Assembly: GCA_029982105.1 (NCBI GenBank)
Contig: JARRCQ010000019.1
Coordinates: 1-12,398, forward strand
Source: Candidatus Atribacteria bacterium
GTDB taxonomy: Bacteria; Atribacterota; Atribacteria; Atribacterales; Caldatribacteriaceae
Reading direction: 5' to 3'
DNA: 12,398 nucleotides
Numbering within the stretch: the first letter of the stretch is position 1; every line of letters starts with the position of its first letter. Positions 1 through 6,887 of the stretch are shown in pieces. A model generated the notes under the pieces. It was not told the DNA's origin. It saw only the letters and a program-made list of their open reading frames with translations, and searched no databases. The translations under genes were made by a program, and so were the position numbers.

Positions 1-78
1 TGACAAAATGGGAGATAACAATTATATTAGGGTTTGTGGTTAATCATAAATAGTGTCCAGAAAGCAATTGTGGGACAT
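1..78 (+). repeat. Left arm of 78-bp perfect inverted repeat
   Basis: This stretch is identical, base for base, to the reverse complement of 12285-12362. Past base 78 the match continues with several mismatches to about base 91. Because it starts at the first base of the window, its true outer end may lie outside. It contains TGTCC-N14-GGACA (54-77) and one copy of the motif GGGTTTGTGG-N5-CATAAA (30-50). The sequence reads like a dispersed intergenic repeat or insertion-sequence end, not a gene. Confidence 0.9.
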
Positions 79-120
79 GATGAGGTTATAAGGGGGCTTA
101 CCTCCTTATTGTTCTTTTTC

Positions 121-136
121 TTACGCCGTAGGCTGT
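121..136 (+). repeat. 16-bp direct repeat, copy 1
   Basis: TTACGCCGTAGGCTGT occurs here and again at 12246-12261 in the same orientation. The large inverted repeat around it has the opposite orientation, so this word belongs to a different unit. It contains a small GCC-GTA-GGC self-complementary core. Its function is unknown. Confidence 0.75.
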
Positions 137-146
137 GGTACTCCCC

Positions 147-170
147 CACTGAGGGATTTTTTCCTCAGTG
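147..170 (+). terminator. Hairpin with T-rich tail, terminator-like
   Basis: CACTGAGG (147-154) pairs with CCTCAGTG (163-170) across an 8-nt loop. A T-rich run (TTTTCTGTTTTTC and more) follows directly on the plus strand. This is the form of an intrinsic terminator for transcription entering from the left, but no gene it would serve lies in the window. It could also be part of a repeat element. Confidence 0.5.
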
Positions 171-204
171 TTTTCTGTTTTTCTTTTAATTTTTTGAAGG
201 GGGT

Positions 205-230
205 TATGAGGGGGAAATTTTCCCCTCATA
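205..230. repeat. Hairpin, 9-bp stem
   Basis: TATGAGGGG (205-213) pairs with CCCCTCATA (222-230), with a loop containing AAATTT. No T run follows on either side, so it is not a convincing terminator. It stands between the hairpin at 147-170 and the transposase remnant, inside the repeat-rich flank. Confidence 0.5.
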
Positions 231-242
231 GTCATTACAATG

Positions 243-263
243 GGTTTTGCGGTTAACTATAAT
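243..263 (+). promoter_or_regulatory. GGTTTTGCGG-N5-TATAAT motif, possible promoter
   Basis: GGTTTTGCGG (243-252), five bases, then a perfect TATAAT (258-263), just upstream of the transposase remnant. The same arrangement occurs on the minus strand at 12107-12127 upstream of the transporter operon, and in weaker form in both inverted-repeat arms. No good -35 box lies 16-18 bases upstream of TATAAT, so promoter activity is inferred from the -10 match and the position only. Confidence 0.35.
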
Positions 264-274
264 AAAATGAAGGG

Positions 275-742
275 ATGATACATTATCCTCAAGAAGAAAG
301 AAACTTTATGCGACACGTTTGTCTTCTGAATAATAAGAAGATAACCACGAGAGAGGGAGTAGAACTTCTTCATCTAAAGTGTAGGAGGAAACGTCTGAAA
401 AAGGGAGTAAGAGAACAAAATGAGATGTTCATCATCCATAAGAATAGAGGTAGAGAATCAGTTCATGCTCGTCTCCGAGGTGAAAGAGAGAGTAGTTAAC
501 TTGAAAAGGTCGGGAAATTATTCCTTAGCTAATTTCTCTAATCCTCTAGGGCTATTAGAAGAACGTGAATCTATCATTTGAGTAAATCCTCAATCTATAG
601 AATGCTGGTATCTGAGGGTATGGAGAGTACCAAGAAACATTCCAGAATAACATCTCATAAAACGAGAAAGAGGAAACCCCAGTTAGGTATGCTCACAATT
701 ATGAATGCCATTCCTTCTCCTACTATAACCTCCTTTACTTAA
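275..742 (+). pseudogene. Degraded transposase remnant (helix-turn-helix plus start of integrase core)
   Basis: An open stretch of 74 residues (275-499) ends in a stop, and related sequence continues in shifted frames. The first part contains ITTREGVELLHLK followed by an IIHKNRGRESVHARL segment, like the N-terminal helix-turn-helix and 'L-hr-RGRpsnrrl' linker of IS1202/ISNCY-type transposases. After two stops and a frameshift, LLEERESI (about 560-585) and MLVSEGMESTKKHS (from 602) resemble the segment before the DDE core. There, the expected 'GMLvQiDaS' with the first catalytic Asp reads GMLTIMNAIPS, so the catalytic residue is lost. Nothing after about 742 can be matched. This is a long-dead insertion-sequence gene; the family assignment comes from memory of motifs and is tentative. 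Confidence 0.5.
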
Positions 743-978
743 TAGTTATCACTACAGAGGTTTAGAAAATTCCTCTATCGATATAAAAAATAATATAGCT
801 GAACACGGTAATTGATTATGGAGAGGTATTTTTCAAACCATAATAAGGGATATAGAAGCTATCGAAAAAGATGATCTCTTCAGATTATCTTCTAAGGAGA
901 ACGGGGAAAGAAAATCATTTAAAATTCCTGAGCCAGAGGATTGAATTTCCCTTAGTCTAAGAAAACAAGCTAAAAACT
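743..978. other. Non-coding stretch, probably further transposase debris
   Basis: About 235 bases with stops in all frames, between the readable transposase remnant and the end of the M16 gene. Short open stretches (for example IIRDIEAIEKDDLF near 838-880) are coding-like but could not be matched to a family. No convincing terminator follows the M16 operon here; the only inverted repeat seen, AAATTC/GAATTT near 920-950, has a long loop and no T run. Confidence 0.4.
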
Positions 979-2217
979 TTATTCTGCCGGGACAATGCCT
1001 CCCATAGATTCTCCTTGTCCACTAAACTGCTGATAAACATGTTTTGCTTCTTCCAGAGAAATTTCTTTTAACATTTCTTCATAACGGAAGATAAAATCCC
1101 AACCCAAGCCTACTCTCTCAAAAAAACTGAGGAGGGAAGAGAGAGAAAAAACTGTTTCTAAACAATGGAGAAAATTGCCTCGGGTATAATTTTTAGCTTC
1201 CTCAAATTCTTCTTCGCCGACATTAGATAAACTGCGAAGTTCCTCTCGCAAAATCCTCACCACTGCATCAAAATAAACATAAGGAAAATTAGCATAAGCA
1301 CAGATAAAAGACGGACCCCGCAGAGGAACATAAAGAGAACCTACTTGATAGCTCAAACCTCGGTCTTCCCTGATTTTTAGGAAGAGCCGAGAATACATAC
1401 CTCCTCCCAAAATATTGTTTAAGATATCAAAAACTGCCCTTTCTTTCTCCTCCAGCAAAGATGGAGCTCTAAAACCCACTACCATCCAGCTATCTCTTAC
1501 TTCTCTCCGGTCTACAACTTTTAAAGAGAGAGGAGAAAATTTTTCCGGATGAGGGGTAAGAGATTCTTTAGGTATAATCTCTCCCATTTCCTCATAAAAA
1601 ATATTCTCTACTTCATCAGGGTCAAAGTTTCCCACCACTGCAATTACCATATTATTAGGCACGTAAATTTTCCTATACCAAGACCAAATCTCTTCCTCTC
1701 CTAAATCACGCAAGGTTTTTTCTTCTCCTAAAGTAGGAAAGGCATAAGGATGACGACCATAAAAAGCTTTTTTAAACCTCAGCATAGCAGCCTGGAAAGG
1801 GTCATCATCCAGAGAATGAAGGATGTTCAAAAGAAAGGTTTTTTCCCACTCCACCTCCTCTTTTTGAAAAGCTGGGTTTTTAATGGCCTCAAAAAATAAC
1901 TGGAGCATCGGCCTCATATTGATAGCCGGACCTTGCATAACTACTCGCCCAGTAAAATAATTAGAAGAGCTATCTATGGTGGCTCCCAGATTCTCTACTG
2001 CTCGATTAAAATCTATAGCACCCTGGCGTTGTGTCCCTTTCAAAAGCACTTCTTGCATTAGAGCAGAAATCCCCCGTTCTTTTTCTTCCTCAAAAAGATT
2101 GCCCAAATTCATACACAAATTAATTGCTAAAAGCGCACTATTAGGCCGAGGAAAAAGTATTAATGTGAAGCCGTTTTTAAAAGTTATCTTTTTTATCAAA
2201 TTAGCTATGTCTTCCAT
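979..2217 (-). CDS. M16 family peptidase-like subunit without the zinc site
   Basis: A 412-residue protein of the M16 (insulinase/processing-peptidase) fold with two homologous halves and no signal peptide. Where active members have HXXEH, this protein reads GISALMQEVLLKGT: Ala52, Gln55 and Glu56 replace His, Glu and His, so it should not bind zinc. It keeps GGGMYSRLFLKIRE-DRGLSY with Arg277 and Tyr290, the Arg/Tyr pair that in M16B enzymes grips the substrate backbone. Its ATG lies one base after the stop of the upstream M16 gene, so the two are probably translationally coupled. By analogy with known bacterial M16B pairs and mitochondrial processing peptidase alpha/beta, it is inferred to be the non-catalytic half of a heterodimer. 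Cellular location and substrate are unknown. Confidence 0.88.
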   Translation of the reverse strand: MEDIANLIKKITFKNGFTLILFPRPNSALLAINLCMNLGNLFEEEKERGISALMQEVLLKGTQRQGAIDFNRAVENLGATIDSSSNYFTGRVVMQGPAINMRPMLQLFFEAIKNPAFQKEEVEWEKTFLLNILHSLDDDPFQAAMLRFKKAFYGRHPYAFPTLGEEKTLRDLGEEEIWSWYRKIYVPNNMVIAVVGNFDPDEVENIFYEEMGEIIPKESLTPHPEKFSPLSLKVVDRREVRDSWMVVGFRAPSLLEEKERAVFDILNNILGGGMYSRLFLKIREDRGLSYQVGSLYVPLRGPSFICAYANFPYVYFDAVVRILREELRSLSNVGEEEFEEAKNYTRGNFLHCLETVFSLSSLLSFFERVGLGWDFIFRYEEMLKEISLEEAKHVYQQFSGQGESMGGIVPAE

Positions 2218-2218
2218 A

Positions 2219-3463
2219 TCAAGCCCCCGGTTCTATAAAAATAAACGTAGCTCGCTCAAAGTCAAGATATTTCCTAGCCATTTCTACTATATCCTCACTC
2301 TTAAAACTTCCCAAATTAAAGAAATGGCGAACCACTCGGTCGATATTATCAGTAACATCAAAACGACCCAGGAGCTCTGCTGTCCCTGAAGTAGTCTCCA
2401 AGACACTGAATAAGCTACTACGCAAAAGATTTTTGCCTCGCATTAATTCCTCTTCTTCCGGAGGATTAAAGATTAAATTTCTTACCTCTTTTTGAATTTC
2501 TTCTTCTATCTTCTCTTTTTCCCCCTGAGAAAAAGTGTAAAAAATGGCAAATATACCAGCTTTTTGATAATAGGAATAAGCAGTATGAATAGTATCTACC
2601 AACTTTTTTTCCTCTCGTAAAGCTATGTTTAGTCGAGAACCAATACCGTCACCTAAAATTAAAGAAAGAAGACGCAAGAGATAAAAATCATCTTCTCTAA
2701 TTCCCTCAGTTAGAAATCCTATTGCCCCATAGTAGCGACGCACATCCATAGAACAAGTTACCATCTGTTGATTAGGAGAAAGAAGGGTGGGAAAGGGCGA
2801 GAAGACAAAGTTTTCCACGTCATGGAATTCTCCCACTAACCTTTCAGCTTCTGTAAAAACCTCTTCTTCGGCCACATCACCCACTACTACCAGAGTAAGG
2901 TTGGCAGGGTGATAAAAGTATTTCTGGTGCTCCAGCAAATCTTCCCGGGTAAAAGTTTTCACTGTATCCTCTACTCCTAAAATAGGCTTACCATAAGGAG
3001 TACCAGAAAACACTCTTTCATAAAGAAGGTGAGTCAAACGTTCCTCTGGGTCATCTTCATCTAAATGAATTTCCTGAATAACCACCATCTTTTCTTTTTC
3101 TATCTCTTGAGGATCAAAAAGGGGATGAAAAAGTAAATCAATTTCCAATTCTAAAGCTTCCCTCCAGTATTCCCGGGGCACTACCAAATAAAAATCAGTA
3201 GTATCCAGAGAAGTACCAGCATTCATAACTCCTCCTAAGGCTTGTACCCGGCGAGAAAGTAAAGAAGCAGGATAATTGGTCGCACCTTTAAAAACCATAT
3301 GTTCAAAAAAATGAGATAAACCATTTTTTTCTGGTTTTTCATCTTTCACTCCTACTGGAGCCCAGAAATTAATAGCCACAAGAGGCGACACCATTTTTTT
3401 AGCTATCACCCGGAGTCCAGAGGGAAGAACTTTTTTGGTATAAGTAAAGACATATTCTTTCAA
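2219..3463 (-). CDS. M16 family zinc peptidase, catalytic subunit
   Basis: A 414-residue M16B-type metallopeptidase. The zinc motif is H51-F-F-E54-H55 in GLSHFFEHMVFKGA, with the third ligand Glu131 in VVIQEIHLDEDDPEER 76 residues after His55, the normal spacing. In the C-terminal half, Arg277 of the Arg/Tyr pair is present (DGIGSRLNIALRE) but the tyrosine position is Asp290 (KKLVD), so this subunit probably depends on its neighbour for substrate binding. The start is TTG at 3463: an in-frame TAG lies five codons upstream (3476-3478) and there is no ATG or GTG between. A GGGGGAGAGG purine stretch lies upstream. It is the first gene of the two-gene minus-strand operon. The likely role is cleavage of small peptides or protein fragments, possibly signal or transit-like peptides. 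Confidence 0.92.
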   Translation of the reverse strand: MKEYVFTYTKKVLPSGLRVIAKKMVSPLVAINFWAPVGVKDEKPEKNGLSHFFEHMVFKGATNYPASLLSRRVQALGGVMNAGTSLDTTDFYLVVPREYWREALELEIDLLFHPLFDPQEIEKEKMVVIQEIHLDEDDPEERLTHLLYERVFSGTPYGKPILGVEDTVKTFTREDLLEHQKYFYHPANLTLVVVGDVAEEEVFTEAERLVGEFHDVENFVFSPFPTLLSPNQQMVTCSMDVRRYYGAIGFLTEGIREDDFYLLRLLSLILGDGIGSRLNIALREEKKLVDTIHTAYSYYQKAGIFAIFYTFSQGEKEKIEEEIQKEVRNLIFNPPEEEELMRGKNLLRSSLFSVLETTSGTAELLGRFDVTDNIDRVVRHFFNLGSFKSEDIVEMARKYLDFERATFIFIEPGA

Positions 3464-3509
3464 CCCTAAATCAACCTACCTCTCCCCCAATAATTTTAAT
3501 GCACCCCTC

Positions 3510-3538
3510 TTGACTTTTTGCTTCCATTAATATATAAG
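3510..3538 (+). promoter_or_regulatory. Sigma-70-type promoter for the aminotransferase operon
   Basis: TTGACT (3510-3515), a 17-base spacer, then TATAAG (3533-3538): five of six consensus bases in each box at optimal spacing. It points toward the aminotransferase start at 3638, giving an untranslated leader of about 90 bases. In that leader TTCTGA-TC-TCAGAA (3550-3563) can form a small hairpin, and TCAGAAAT (3558-3565) could instead pair with ATTTCTGA (3600-3607). The alternative pairing is visible but its role is speculative. Confidence 0.55.
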
Positions 3539-3637
3539 GAAAAATAAAATTCTGATCTCAGAAATGCAAACTTCTCACTACCGTAAGTATACCATCTCTA
3601 TTTCTGAAAGCAATGACTTTTATTAGGAGGTGACACT

Positions 3638-4825
3638 TTGCAAACAGCAGAAAGAGTCAAAAAAATTGAGCCTTCCGCTACTCTCTCTATTTCCGCCCGC
3701 GCTACGGCTCTAAAAAAAGAAGGAAAGGACGTAATTTCCTTCAGTGCTGGTGAACCAGATTTTGATACTCCTTTGGTAATTAAAGAAGAGGCTAAAAGAG
3801 CTATCGATGAAGGCTTTACTAAATATACTCCTACCTCTGGAACAGCAGAACTGAAAGAGGCTATCAGCAAAAAATTGGAAAGAGAGAATGGGCTTTTTTA
3901 CCTCCCTCAAGAAATAATAGTCTCTTGTGGTGCTAAGCATTCTCTCTTTAATGCCATTTTATCCCTTTGTAACCCTGGAGACGAAGTACTGTTGCCTAAA
4001 CCGTATTGGGTTACTTATTTAGAGCAGATAAAATTGGCTGAAGGAAAACCAATTTTCCTCGAGCCCTCTCCTTCTACCCTTACTGTAAAGATAGAAGAAA
4101 TTAAAAAAGCTCTCACTCCTCGCACTCGTTTACTTATCTTAAATAATCCCTCCAACCCTACAGGAGTAGTCTGGGAAGAGGAAGAATTAAAAGAATTAGC
4201 AGATTTGGTTAAAGAAAGAGATTTAATAATAATTTCTGACGAGATATACGAGCACCTCGTTTACGATGGAGCACAGGTAAAAAGCATAGCTACTTTTCCG
4301 GGTATGAAAGAGAGAACTATAGTAATAAATGGGGTATCCAAAACTTTCTCTATGACCGGATGGCGAATCGGATATGCCGCCGGACCTCGGGAAGTAATTG
4401 AAGCAATGGGAAGACTCCAAGACCATTCCACTTCTAACCCCACTTCTATAAGCCAGAGAGCAGCAGAAAAAGCGTTGACGAGCGACCCTGTTCTGGTTAA
4501 GGAGATGGTAGAAAAGTTTAACGAGCGAAGAAAACTTATGATGCAATATCTTAGCGAAATTCCCTCAGTTACTTTTCCCACTCCCCGAGGAGCTTTTTAT
4601 ATTTTTGCCAATTTTTCCTCCTACTTAGGTAAAAATTATAAAGGAAAACCCATTAATGATTCTTTACAGTTAACCGAGTTGCTCTTAGAAGAAGCTCAAA
4701 TAGCCTGTGTCCCGGGAATAGCTTTTGGGATGGAAGGATACCTTCGCTTTTCTTATGCTACTTCAGAAAAGAACATTGAAAAAGGAATGGAACGATTAAA
4801 AAATTTTGTTAGTCAAACTATTTGA
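3638..4825 (+). CDS. Pyridoxal-phosphate aminotransferase, aspartate aminotransferase type (class I, 1-beta-like)
   Basis: A 395-residue fold-type I aminotransferase closely resembling the Thermus aspartate aminotransferase. Visible motifs: SAGEPDFDTP near the N-terminus, GTAELKEAI, NNPSNPTG (Asn173 of NPTG contacts the cofactor), SDEIYEH with Asp201 for the pyridine nitrogen, VSKTFSMTGWRIGYAAGP with the Schiff-base Lys235, and LRFSYATSE with Arg370 for the substrate alpha-carboxylate. The start is TTG at 3638, five bases after AGGAGGTG (3625-3632). It is followed 12 bases later by a homocitrate-synthase-like gene, so its 2-oxo acid or amino acid partner may link to that enzyme, for instance oxaloacetate/aspartate or 2-oxoglutarate/glutamate. 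Broad specificity is common in this subgroup, so the physiological substrate remains open. Confidence 0.92.
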   Translation: MQTAERVKKIEPSATLSISARATALKKEGKDVISFSAGEPDFDTPLVIKEEAKRAIDEGFTKYTPTSGTAELKEAISKKLERENGLFYLPQEIIVSCGAKHSLFNAILSLCNPGDEVLLPKPYWVTYLEQIKLAEGKPIFLEPSPSTLTVKIEEIKKALTPRTRLLILNNPSNPTGVVWEEEELKELADLVKERDLIIISDEIYEHLVYDGAQVKSIATFPGMKERTIVINGVSKTFSMTGWRIGYAAGPREVIEAMGRLQDHSTSNPTSISQRAAEKALTSDPVLVKEMVEKFNERRKLMMQYLSEIPSVTFPTPRGAFYIFANFSSYLGKNYKGKPINDSLQLTELLLEEAQIACVPGIAFGMEGYLRFSYATSEKNIEKGMERLKNFVSQTI

Positions 4826-4837
4826 GGAGGTGCATAT

Positions 4838-6073
4838 ATGCCCAAAATCTACATTTTAGATGTTACCAATCGTGATGGGGTGCAAACTGCTCGTTTAGGG
4901 TTAGCTAAAATCGAAAAAACCATGATAAACTTTTTCCTCAATGAAATGGGGGTTTATCAGAGTGAATTTGGTTTCCCGACTACCCGTCACGAAACTCACT
5001 ACCTTAACGCTAATTTAGAATTAGCGGAAATGGGAGCCTTGAGTCCCATCAGACTTAGTGGATGGTTGAGAGCAGTAAAAAAGGATGTTGAATTAGCTTA
5101 TCAAATGGTGCCGGGGCTGAAATATCTCAACCTTTCTATTTCTACCTCTAACCAGATGATTCATAGTAAATTTCAGGAAAAGATGAACCGAGAAACGGTA
5201 ATAAATTCTATGGTAGAAGCAGTAGAAACCGCCAAGGCTTGTGGAGCACAAGGAATAGGAATAAATGCTGAAGACGCCTCTCGCTCTGATATAGATTACT
5301 TAATCGAATTTGCTTTAGCGGGTAAAGAAGCAGGAGCAGAACGTTTCCGATATTGTGATACTTTAGGATATGATAGTCCTTTCACCATTTATGAGCGTAT
5401 TGCTGAAATTGGAGAGGCAATTCAGATGCCTATTGAGCTTCACTGCCACAATGACTTAGGCATGGTAGTAGCTAATTCTGTCGCCGGAGCCAAAGCAGCA
5501 GTAGATGTAGGATGCGATGTTCTCATTAACACTACCATTAATGGGATAGGAGAGAGAGCCGGAAACGCCGATTTGGTCTCGGTAATTTTAGCTGTAAAAT
5601 ATGCCAGTGGTATGGATGGAGAAAAATATCAGTTAGATGAGCGCATAAACCTAAAAGCAGCCTGGAAAACTTGCAAGTATGCCTCTTATGCTTTTCGAGT
5701 TCCTATTCCCATCACTCAACCCGGAGTAGGAGCTAATGCTTTTGCTCACGCTTCAGGAATCCATGCCGATGGAGTGTTAAAAGATAGTAAAAACTACGAA
5801 CTTTATGATTTTGAAGAGTTGGGAAGAGGAGAGCCAGAAATCATAGAGACAGGAAGACAAATTGTAATTGGTGAATACAGTGGAATAAAAGGATTCCGTA
5901 ATGTTTACGATCAACTAGAGATAGAATTTAAAGACGAAGAAGAAGCACGGGAAGTGTTAGAATTAGCCCGTTTTGCCAACGTAGAAAAGCAAAAACCCTT
6001 AACCTCAGATGAGTTGCGGTTTATTGCTAAATATCCCCAACAAGCTAAGAAAATCCTCACCTTGATTCCTTAA
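4838..6073 (+). CDS. Homocitrate/2-isopropylmalate synthase family enzyme (DRE-TIM metallolyase)
   Basis: A 411-residue TIM-barrel acyl-CoA:2-oxo acid condensing enzyme. The N-terminal signature is LDVTNRDGVQTARL (Arg12, Asp13, Gln16). The divalent-metal ligands are in ELHCHNDLGM (His202, His204), and NGIGERAGNADL (Glu239) and ASGIHADGVLKD (His309, usually donated to the neighbouring subunit) follow. The usual Glu of RDGEQ is Val15. There is no long C-terminal LeuA regulatory domain, so homocitrate synthase or a related short enzyme fits better than full-length isopropylmalate synthase. AGGAGGTG overlaps the end of the aminotransferase gene and sits correctly before the ATG. No nif or lysine-pathway genes are in view, so the natural oxo-acid acceptor is uncertain. 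The family is sure; the exact reaction is not. Confidence 0.85.
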   Translation: MPKIYILDVTNRDGVQTARLGLAKIEKTMINFFLNEMGVYQSEFGFPTTRHETHYLNANLELAEMGALSPIRLSGWLRAVKKDVELAYQMVPGLKYLNLSISTSNQMIHSKFQEKMNRETVINSMVEAVETAKACGAQGIGINAEDASRSDIDYLIEFALAGKEAGAERFRYCDTLGYDSPFTIYERIAEIGEAIQMPIELHCHNDLGMVVANSVAGAKAAVDVGCDVLINTTINGIGERAGNADLVSVILAVKYASGMDGEKYQLDERINLKAAWKTCKYASYAFRVPIPITQPGVGANAFAHASGIHADGVLKDSKNYELYDFEELGRGEPEIIETGRQIVIGEYSGIKGFRNVYDQLEIEFKDEEEAREVLELARFANVEKQKPLTSDELRFIAKYPQQAKKILTLIP

Positions 6074-6077
6074 AAAA

Positions 6078-6102
6078 AGAAGGGTGGTTTTCCCACCCTT
6101 CT
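6078..6102. terminator. Bidirectional intrinsic terminator between converging operons
   Basis: AGAAGGGTGG (6078-6087) pairs with CCACCCTTCT (6093-6102) around a 5-nt loop. On the minus strand the stem runs straight into seven T residues, a textbook terminator for the transporter operon. On the plus strand it is followed by CCGATTTTATAG, which is weaker. It begins a few bases after the plus-strand stop codon. Confidence 0.88.
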
Positions 6103-6108
6103 CCGATT

Positions 6109-6876
6109 TTATAGTAATTTTTTTATAGAAATTATTGAGCTATCACTAGCTTGAGAAAGAAGACCATAGTCTGTTCCGGCAGTAACAAATTGCACTCCCC
6201 TTTTGAACCACCCTATCACCTCTTCTGCTTTAGAAGAAGCAGCAATTCCTACCGGTATATGGGCAACGTTGGCCTTTTCAATAATGATATCAATATATTC
6301 TCTCACTCGAGGGTGATTAGTTTCTCCTAATAAACCTAAAGAACCAGATAAATCCCAGGGACCAATCAAAATCGCAGTTAATCCCTGGACTTGGAGAATT
6401 TCTTCCAAATTTTCTACGGTCTCAAAATGTTCAATCTGGAGAATAATTAAAATTTCTTCATTAGCTCTTCTAACATACTCAGGTATCTGACGTTCGTAAC
6501 CAGCTGCTCGCCGAGGGCCAAACCCTCTAATCCCCTCTGGAGGATAAAGACAAAAAGAGATGGCTCTTTCTGCCTCTTCTCTATTGCGCACCATAGGAAT
6601 TACAACTCCCGGTGCTCCTATATCTAAAACTCGTTTTAGGTAAACTAAGTCATTCCAGGGCACTCGAACCAGGGGTATAGTTTCTTCTCCCTTGGTAGCC
6701 AAAAGATGAAGTTGCACTGTCTCCATCTCCAGAGGAGCATGTTCAGCATCAATAACCAAAAAATCATACCCTGCTCCACATAAAACCTCGGTAATTGTAG
6801 GGTCGGCGAAAGTTACCCAGCTACCCACACAAGGCTTTTTTGCTTCCAACTTATCTTTTAATAGTTTCCCATTCAT
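6109..6876 (-). CDS. HpcH/HpaI family class II aldolase (2-oxo-3-deoxy acid aldolase-like)
   Basis: A 255-residue TIM-barrel aldolase that splits a 2-oxo-3-deoxy or 4-hydroxy-2-oxo acid into pyruvate and an aldehyde using a divalent metal. Visible features: IDAEHAPLEM with catalytic His46, LVRVPWND with Arg71 for the pyruvate carboxylate, LQIEHFETVENL with metal ligand Glu149, and IGPWDLSGSLG with metal ligand Asp175. An ATG 15 bases upstream (6891) lies inside the AGGAGG ribosome site, so the start is the ATG at 6876, with AGGAGG at 6883-6888. It is the last gene of the minus-strand operon, 11 bases after the broken dehydrogenase gene and followed by a strong terminator. Substrate chain length and stereochemistry (rhamnonate-, heptanedioate- or pentanoate-type) cannot be told from the sequence. 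Confidence 0.88.
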   Translation of the reverse strand: MNGKLLKDKLEAKKPCVGSWVTFADPTITEVLCGAGYDFLVIDAEHAPLEMETVQLHLLATKGEETIPLVRVPWNDLVYLKRVLDIGAPGVVIPMVRNREEAERAISFCLYPPEGIRGFGPRRAAGYERQIPEYVRRANEEILIILQIEHFETVENLEEILQVQGLTAILIGPWDLSGSLGLLGETNHPRVREYIDIIIEKANVAHIPVGIAASSKAEEVIGWFKRGVQFVTAGTDYGLLSQASDSSIISIKKLL

Positions 6877-6887
6877 AATAAACCTCC

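Noticed and set aside
1976..2389. Plus-strand open frame of 137 codons
   Set aside because: It runs antisense across the two M16 genes, with no ribosome site and no family resemblance; it is a shadow frame.
4223..4581. Minus-strand open frames of about 106 codons
   Set aside because: They lie inside the aminotransferase gene, which has a complete set of family motifs on the other strand.
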